Shown piece after piece: positions 43,927 to 48,576 of a DNA stretch of 48,576 bases. The notes beneath the pieces were generated by a model, which was not told the origin of the DNA, ran no database searches, and worked only from the letters and a program-made list of their open reading frames with translations. Source of the stretch: Fibrobacter sp. UWR4 (GTDB lineage: Bacteria > Fibrobacterota > Fibrobacteria > Fibrobacterales > Fibrobacteraceae); assembly GCF_003149045.1 (NCBI RefSeq), contig NZ_QGDU01000028.1, forward strand, positions 1 through 48,576, given 5' to 3'. The position numbers and the translations under genes are program-made. Numbering within the stretch: position 1 is the first letter of the stretch; every line of letters begins with the position of its first letter.

Positions 43927-46900
43927 GAGAGCGTCGCCTTGCCACATTCATAATCCTGTCTTCAAACTCATCAATATTTTCACTAGACCAACCTAGATTT
44001 TCACGAACTCCAATTTCATCGTACAACAGGTTGTCAAGTTCGTCTCGAACGCGATTTTGGGCGTCCGTATCTTCCCAGAACTGAACCTTGTTATGGTCAA
44101 TAAAAGCTTGGTCAATAAACAGGGCGGCTTTTACTGCGAAACTTTTGGCTTCGTCTATTGAACATTTATCTTTTTCTTTAAAGGCTGCCAGAGCTACGCC
44201 GTAATACGCCGCAGCATCATCGTTCCCTATCAATTCTTCGGGAAGATCATCGCGTTTTTTATTCCGTTCCTGTTCCTGCAATTCCGTTACAGACTTCAAA
44301 TAAGCGTCATCGGAAATTTTATGTGCCAAGAACTGATCAATAACATCCTGAATCATCTTGGAGAATTTTTCGTAGAATGCAGGATCCTCTTCCATCTTTT
44401 CTGAAATGGACTTTTTTAAGGCGTGTGCAATTGCATCGGCGCGGGCAGCCGGAGTTCTGGCGTCGTAACCAGCCTCGCCGTCATGAAAACCTTGGCGGAA
44501 AGATTTGTCAAGAATGTTTGTGGGAGCTTGCGTTTGCGTTACGGAATTGGATTTAATATGAGTGTCCAGCAGTTTCTTGATTTTCGGTTCATATTCGCTA
44601 TAGTCAACATCGTCGGCATAACGATGCTTCACAGACACTCGCAGGTTTGTAAACGCTCTGAATTCCTGACGGTAACGATCGACATCTTTTTTCGGAGTCT
44701 TTTCAAGGAATTTTTGAGAGGATATTGCGATGCTCAAGCACTTTCCAAAATCACGCAAGGCCTTGTAGAAATCATTGCGACGTTTTTCATCTGCCAAATG
44801 GCGTTCCATCTGTTCTGGGTCTTGCTTGTTCTTTACACCCTTGAAAATATCCCAAACAGCAGAATGCAACTGGGGCAATCTGTCTATTTGTGAGGAAATG
44901 TCGGTAAAAGCCCCTTCAAGATCTGCTGGGTCAAATCCTTCCAGGGAATCATACAAGGCTAGAGCAGAATCCAAGTCGTCTCGAACATTGGCGTAATCAA
45001 CGATGTAACCGAATTCTTTTTCTTTGCCGTCTTCTTCAAAAAGGCGGTTTACACGAGCGATAGCCTGCAAAAGCGTGTGTTCTTTCAATGTTCTGCATAA
45101 ATACAAAACAGTATTTCGTTCCACATCAAAGCCAGTCAGAAGCTTGTCGCATACAATTAAAATTTCAGGACCACTACCGGAATCAAAACGATCAATAATG
45201 GAATTGTTATAGTTCTCTTCGGACCCGTATCTTTCCATCATTTTTTTCCAGAACTTGGCCACACGATCGGTAGGTTCTTCATCAACCTCGCTGTAGCCTT
45301 CGCGTTCATCTGGACCCGAAATAATGACTTCCGACGATACAAGGCCTATTTCTTTAAGAAATTCATGATAAAGGACAGCAGTATCTTTACTCGGGGCTAC
45401 CAACTGTGCTTTAAACGGAGTTTCCTGCCAGTTTGCTCGGAAATGCTCACTGATATCAAAGGCCCGCATATAAATGACTTGTTCGGCCTTGTTGAGCATA
45501 TCTGCGCGGGCGTACTTTTTCTTAAGATCGGCCTTCTGCTTATCCGTCAAGCCGGCAGTATATCTTTCGAACCACAGGTCAATCGCTTCCTTGTCCTGCT
45601 TTAGTTCTGCATGGCGACCCTCATAAAGCAGCGGCACCACGGCACCATCTTCGTTTGCCTGGCGAATAGTGTACGATGGCCCAATAAGGCCGCCAAACTT
45701 TTTAAAGTTATTCTTCTCCTTTTTCATCAGCGGGGTTCCCGTAAAGCCGATGTAACTGGCGTTAGGGAGCATCTGCCTCATGCGAGCATTAAGGTTCTTG
45801 AATTGAGTGCGGTGAGCCTCGTCCACCAAAAGGAAAATGTTGTCAGAAGGCTCCGTATAATTGCGAACGTTTAGAGCCTTGTCAAACTTGTTGATGATGG
45901 TTGTGACGACAGCGGAGTGATCAGGGCCCAGCAAGTCTAAAAGATTCCTGCCAGAGGTTGCCTTTTCTACATCGAGCCCGCAATGTTTGAAGGTGTCACA
46001 AATCTGTTTGTCCAGATTGGTTCTGTCGGTTACAAGTATTATGCGAGGATTCTTGATATTTGTATTCGGATCGTATGTCGCTGTAAGTGCAATGCCCTTG
46101 GCAAGCATTACCATGGAAAGAGACTTGCCCGAACCTTGCGTATGCCAAACAAGGCCGCCCTTGCGTTTACCTTCTTTATCAAAATTTTGAATGCGTTCAA
46201 GTGCGGAACGGACTACAAAGAATTGCTGATAACGGGCAATCTTCTTTTTGCCTTCATCAAACAATGTGTAGCGATAGGCGATTTCCAACAGGCGGGATGG
46301 CTTGCAAAGACTGTAAATCAATTTATCCTGTTCGGTGACCTTGCGTTTTGTCTGCTTACAGGTTTTGCGGAATGGTTTAAATTTTGGCTCAGAAAAAAGT
46401 CTATCTTCATCCTCTTCCGAAAGGAACTTGTTTACCGTTCTTTCTATTTCGGAGTCCTTAATTTCCAGTTCGTGCCAATAACTCCAGAATTTTTCAGGAG
46501 TTCCCACTGTTGCGTATTTTGCATCATTCATGCTAACGGAAAGCAAAGCCTGGCAATATATAAACAGCCCTGGAATAAACTCCTTGCTTTGATTCCGTAG
46601 CATTTGTGAAATTCCCTGTCCAATACCTTCTTCGGGGGACTTATTTTCTATGACAGCAAAGGGAATTCCGTTTACAAAGAGAACGATATCTGGGGTTGCA
46701 CATTTCGTTGACTTGGAACGCTCTACGGAATATTCCGCAACGGCATGGAAAACATTGTTTTCGGGTTCCTGCCAGTCAACATAGCGAATATTGTAACTAC
46801 GCTTATCGCCTTCCACCGATTCTTCTTCGGACTGGGGTAGAGTCAGCATGTCGTAAACTTTCAGGTTCGTACGAACAAGACCGTCGAACTGCTGGTTCTT

Positions 46901-47149
46901 TAACTTGAGCATCGCGTTGCGCAGGTTCTCTTCGCTAAAGTCATGCTTGACTCCCTTATGGGTAAAGGAATTCAGCTTGCGCAGTTGGGACATTAGAATA
47001 TCTTCAAGAAGAACATTCGTCAGCTTTCCCTTGCGTTGCAAATTGACTTCTGCAGGAGTCAAAATCTTATAGCCCAAATTCGCAAGCAAACGCATCGCAG
47101 GAATTTGCGATGTAGGAATCTCTTTGTAATCAAGTTCTGGAGTGTTCAT
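43919..47149 (-). CDS. hsdR: Type I restriction endonuclease subunit R
   Basis: HsdR is the motor and nuclease subunit that translocates and cuts unmodified DNA. From ATG 47149 it has 1076 residues (a TTG at 47176 is possible). The N-terminal nuclease domain has PDIVLFVNGIPFAVIENKSP, the D-ExK pattern of the PD-(D/E)xK site. The motor has VWHTQGSGKSLSM (Walker A), LLVDEAHRTQ (DEAH-type Walker B), TGFTGTPL-type motif FTGTPL and the late helicase motifs QAIARVNR. A C-terminal helical region should bind HsdM. It is full length. hsdM is outside the window. Confidence 0.95.
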   Translation of the reverse strand: MNTPELDYKEIPTSQIPAMRLLANLGYKILTPAEVNLQRKGKLTNVLLEDILMSQLRKLNSFTHKGVKHDFSEENLRNAMLKLKNQQFDGLVRTNLKVYDMLTLPQSEEESVEGDKRSYNIRYVDWQEPENNVFHAVAEYSVERSKSTKCATPDIVLFVNGIPFAVIENKSPEEGIGQGISQMLRNQSKEFIPGLFIYCQALLSVSMNDAKYATVGTPEKFWSYWHELEIKDSEIERTVNKFLSEEDEDRLFSEPKFKPFRKTCKQTKRKVTEQDKLIYSLCKPSRLLEIAYRYTLFDEGKKKIARYQQFFVVRSALERIQNFDKEGKRKGGLVWHTQGSGKSLSMVMLAKGIALTATYDPNTNIKNPRIILVTDRTNLDKQICDTFKHCGLDVEKATSGRNLLDLLGPDHSAVVTTIINKFDKALNVRNYTEPSDNIFLLVDEAHRTQFKNLNARMRQMLPNASYIGFTGTPLMKKEKNNFKKFGGLIGPSYTIRQANEDGAVVPLLYEGRHAELKQDKEAIDLWFERYTAGLTDKQKADLKKKYARADMLNKAEQVIYMRAFDISEHFRANWQETPFKAQLVAPSKDTAVLYHEFLKEIGLVSSEVIISGPDEREGYSEVDEEPTDRVAKFWKKMMERYGSEENYNNSIIDRFDSGSGPEILIVCDKLLTGFDVERNTVLYLCRTLKEHTLLQAIARVNRLFEEDGKEKEFGYIVDYANVRDDLDSALALYDSLEGFDPADLEGAFTDISSQIDRLPQLHSAVWDIFKGVKNKQDPEQMERHLADEKRRNDFYKALRDFGKCLSIAISSQKFLEKTPKKDVDRYRQEFRAFTNLRVSVKHRYADDVDYSEYEPKIKKLLDTHIKSNSVTQTQAPTNILDKSFRQGFHDGEAGYDARTPAARADAIAHALKKSISEKMEEDPAFYEKFSKMIQDVIDQFLAHKISDDAYLKSVTELQEQERNKKRDDLPEELIGNDDAAAYYGVALAAFKEKDKCSIDEAKSFAVKAALFIDQAFIDHNKVQFWEDTDAQNRVRDELDNLLYDEIGVRENLGWSSENIDEFEDRIMNVARRRSHE

Positions 47150-47208
47150 AAAATCAATTCTGATTGAATTATTCAAAATCTATTAGATAACTTGAATTTC
47201 ATAAGTGT

Positions 47209-48027
47209 CTATTTTCGATTTGATCGATTTAGAATGGATTGCATTAGTTTCATAGATTGAACTCGTTCCGAATCTTCAAAATCAATATAATCCTGTCCAC
47301 AATACAGTTGATGATTCAATCTTAAACAGGTGTGATTGTCTCCTGGCCAAACTTCATGTACTGAAGAAAACGGAAGGTTAACAGAATATTTATTATCATA
47401 CACTAATTTGAAAACATCATCTGAGTTTTCAATCCATTCGAAGAACCACTTTGAAGGACGTCCTCCCCTGGGATTTGGGTATATAACAACACTATTGTTG
47501 CCTACAATATGTTTTTTCAATTTGAGAAACATTGATCGACTTCTATTGTCTATCATTCTTTTTTCCACATCCTCGTATGTCATAAATCGATTACCAAATT
47601 CAGTACGATAAGGAAAGCAATATTGCAAACGATCTCTATTAAGACATACGCCCACTAAATTTACAGAAGGCTCTACATTAACAGCCGCAATAAGATTACT
47701 ATTCACAACAATCGGAACAACTTGAACTTCGATATTCGGAGAAATCAAATCACGAACTTGTGTATGAATTTTTTTCCTTATAAATTCAATATCAATATTT
47801 GGAATAAATCCCGATGCCACTTTGCGACCATCTTTCGATGTTTCAGCTACACCAATTAATAGAATTCCTCCGAAAGTATTGGCAAACGCTGCCAAGTCAA
47901 TGGCTATATCTTCCAAATTATTTGAATTGAAAGATTGTTTATAATCCCAATGAATGCTTTCCGATGTTTCATCAAAATGGATGAAACTAAGAAAATCTAC
48001 TTCATTTTTAAACGGTTTGTAAAGCAT
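47209..48027 (-). CDS. Schlafen/AlbA_2-type putative nucleic-acid-binding protein
   Basis: The 272-residue protein has an N-terminal AlbA_2 domain: ESIHWDYKQSFNSNNLED, DLAAFANTFGGILLIGVAE and CFPYRTEFGNRFMTYEDVEKR. This is the bacterial Schlafen-like module (formerly AAA_4), found in many regulators and defence proteins. The C-terminal 100 residues are not recognised. It lies between hsdS and hsdR on the same strand, with 59 bases to hsdR and 21 to hsdS. Low GC and AT-rich codons resemble the rest of the restriction locus. A regulatory or added-defence role is inferred. Confidence 0.82.
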   Translation of the reverse strand: MLYKPFKNEVDFLSFIHFDETSESIHWDYKQSFNSNNLEDIAIDLAAFANTFGGILLIGVAETSKDGRKVASGFIPNIDIEFIRKKIHTQVRDLISPNIEVQVVPIVVNSNLIAAVNVEPSVNLVGVCLNRDRLQYCFPYRTEFGNRFMTYEDVEKRMIDNRSRSMFLKLKKHIVGNNSVVIYPNPRGGRPSKWFFEWIENSDDVFKLVYDNKYSVNLPFSSVHEVWPGDNHTCLRLNHQLYCGQDYIDFEDSERVQSMKLMQSILNRSNRK

Positions 48028-48048
48028 ATTTAATCTTATCCATACAAC

Positions 48049-48481
48049 CTATTTTACTCGCCATTCGCCGGTGAGAAGTTTTTGCATTAAGCCTTGCTTT
48101 TGTTTTTTGTATAAGGCAAGTTGCTGTTTGAGGAGAGATAGTTCTTTTTCATTTGCAAGCAAAAACTCTGCAATTCTTTTTTGTTCATTCAAGGAAGGAA
48201 CGGGGACTGACATATTAAAGAAATCTTCTTTGGAAACATTCAAAAGACCATGATTTCTAGCGCCCTCTCGACAAATCAAAGACAGCTGTTTTTCCAGACA
48301 ACCGGATTCGAATAGGTAGACAAAAAAATCTGAGTAGCATTTTTTTTCGTTTTTTATACCCATACATAGGTATAATGTGGATAACACTCCGGTTTCATAC
48401 CTATCCAAGCGTTTTACAACACCAAATGGATAACCTGTGGAAGAACTTCTATTATACGCAAATTCGCCTTTCTTTAACAAA
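48049..48481 (-). pseudogene. hsdS: Type I specificity subunit, C-terminal part cut by IS30
   Basis: The remaining 143 codons encode the middle and end of an HsdS target-recognition protein: KGEFAYNRSSSTGYPFGVVK and the spacer helices LNEQKRIAEFLLANEKELSL and YKKQKQGLMQKLLTGEWRV (ends of the second TRD and the conserved coiled coil). Full HsdS is about 400 residues. Upstream the frame runs into the IS30 end at 48482 and meets an in-frame TAA at 48511-48513, so the first TRD is separated from this part. The gene is probably inactive here unless a second hsdS exists. No start for the fragment is supported. Confidence 0.82.
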
Positions 48482-48490
48482 GGCGAATTT
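48460..48490. repeat. Palindrome spanning the IS30 junction
   Basis: AAATTCGCCTTT (48460-48471) and AAAGGCGAATTT (48479-48490) are a perfect 12-base inverted repeat around seven bases. The right arm begins in hsdS and runs into the IS end at 48482; the left arm is hsdS coding sequence for Lys-Gly-Glu-Phe. Confidence 0.9.
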
Positions 48491-48576
48491 AAGTCGCCAA
48501 GTAAATTTGTTTAACTTGCCTAGAAATATACTCTAATGGGGTGAGAAATCCAAGTCGTTTTCTCGGCCGATTGTTC
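48482..48576 (-). mobile_element. IS30-family insertion sequence, 3' end (right copy, cut by window edge)
   Basis: Reverse complement of bases 1-95 without a mismatch. The terminus GGCGAATTTAAG sits in hsdS, separating the visible C-terminal part from the rest. The transposase reads leftward, into the window, as the left copy reads rightward. Confidence 0.8.
48489..48575 (-). CDS. IS30-family transposase, C-terminal fragment
   Basis: Identical to the fragment at 2-88 but on the other strand: NNRPRKRLGFLTPLEY and a TAA at 48489-48491. The rest is beyond the window edge. Confidence 0.75.
   Translation of the reverse strand, partial: NNRPRKRLGFLTPLEYISRQVKQIYLAT

Overview
The window reads like a piece of a Fibrobacter (phylum Fibrobacterota) or closely related Gram-negative chromosome. 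This is an inference from gene style and content: many lipoproteins and signal-peptide proteins, a CotH-type lipoprotein, glycan genes, a urea transporter plus urease locus, and moderate GC. No rRNA or tRNA gene is present to confirm it. GC is fairly even until about 43.2 kb, then drops across the restriction-modification region.

Layout. Positions 1-95 and 48482-48576 are the same 95 bp in opposite orientation: the 3' end of an IS30-family transposase plus the element's terminus. The window is therefore bounded by two inverted copies of one insertion sequence. From 126 to 5796 (minus strand) lies a six-gene operon: a lipoprotein, a secreted parallel beta-helix protein, an unknown cytosolic protein, a MotA/TolQ-like channel protein with a very long repetitive helical tail, a MotB/OmpA-like partner and another unknown protein. 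This is the strongest candidate for an undescribed system: a MotAB-like, Zorya-reminiscent envelope motor without flagellar or known Zorya effector genes. From 5.8 to 12 kb come tadA, a repeat coiled-coil tail-anchored protein, a NirJ2-like radical SAM enzyme, a small Cys-containing protein, a cytosine/HMP-type permease, hemL and a lipoprotein. leuB (plus) is followed by a CotH-like lipoprotein, a stand-alone FtsH-peptidase-like protein, a ZIP transporter and a beta-barrel protein with a lysine-rich tail. A large single-chain purL and a pair of single-pass membrane proteins follow.

From 23.3 to 29.3 kb is a glycan locus: two family-2 glycosyltransferases, a flippase, an FdtB-like aminotransferase, a FemAB/GNAT-like acyltransferase and an FdtA-like isomerase. 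Together they suggest surface-glycan assembly with a 3-acylamino-3,6-dideoxyhexose. rpsD and an acetolactate synthase-like gene (with an unlisted 58-codon gene behind it) follow.

From 32.5 to 43.2 kb a co-directional run urtABCDE-ureAB-ureC-ureE-ureF-ureG-two small membrane proteins-ureD encodes high-affinity urea uptake, a nickel urease and its maturation. It is preceded by a near-perfect sigma-54 promoter and a candidate enhancer site, which suggests control by nitrogen status. The last 5 kb (minus strand) is a type I restriction locus: an hsdS interrupted by the IS30 element, a Schlafen/AlbA-type gene, hsdR and a YgjP-like metallopeptidase gene. hsdM is not in the window.

Start codons were moved from the longest frame where a ribosome binding site, signal peptide or family length argued for it; the reasons are given per gene.
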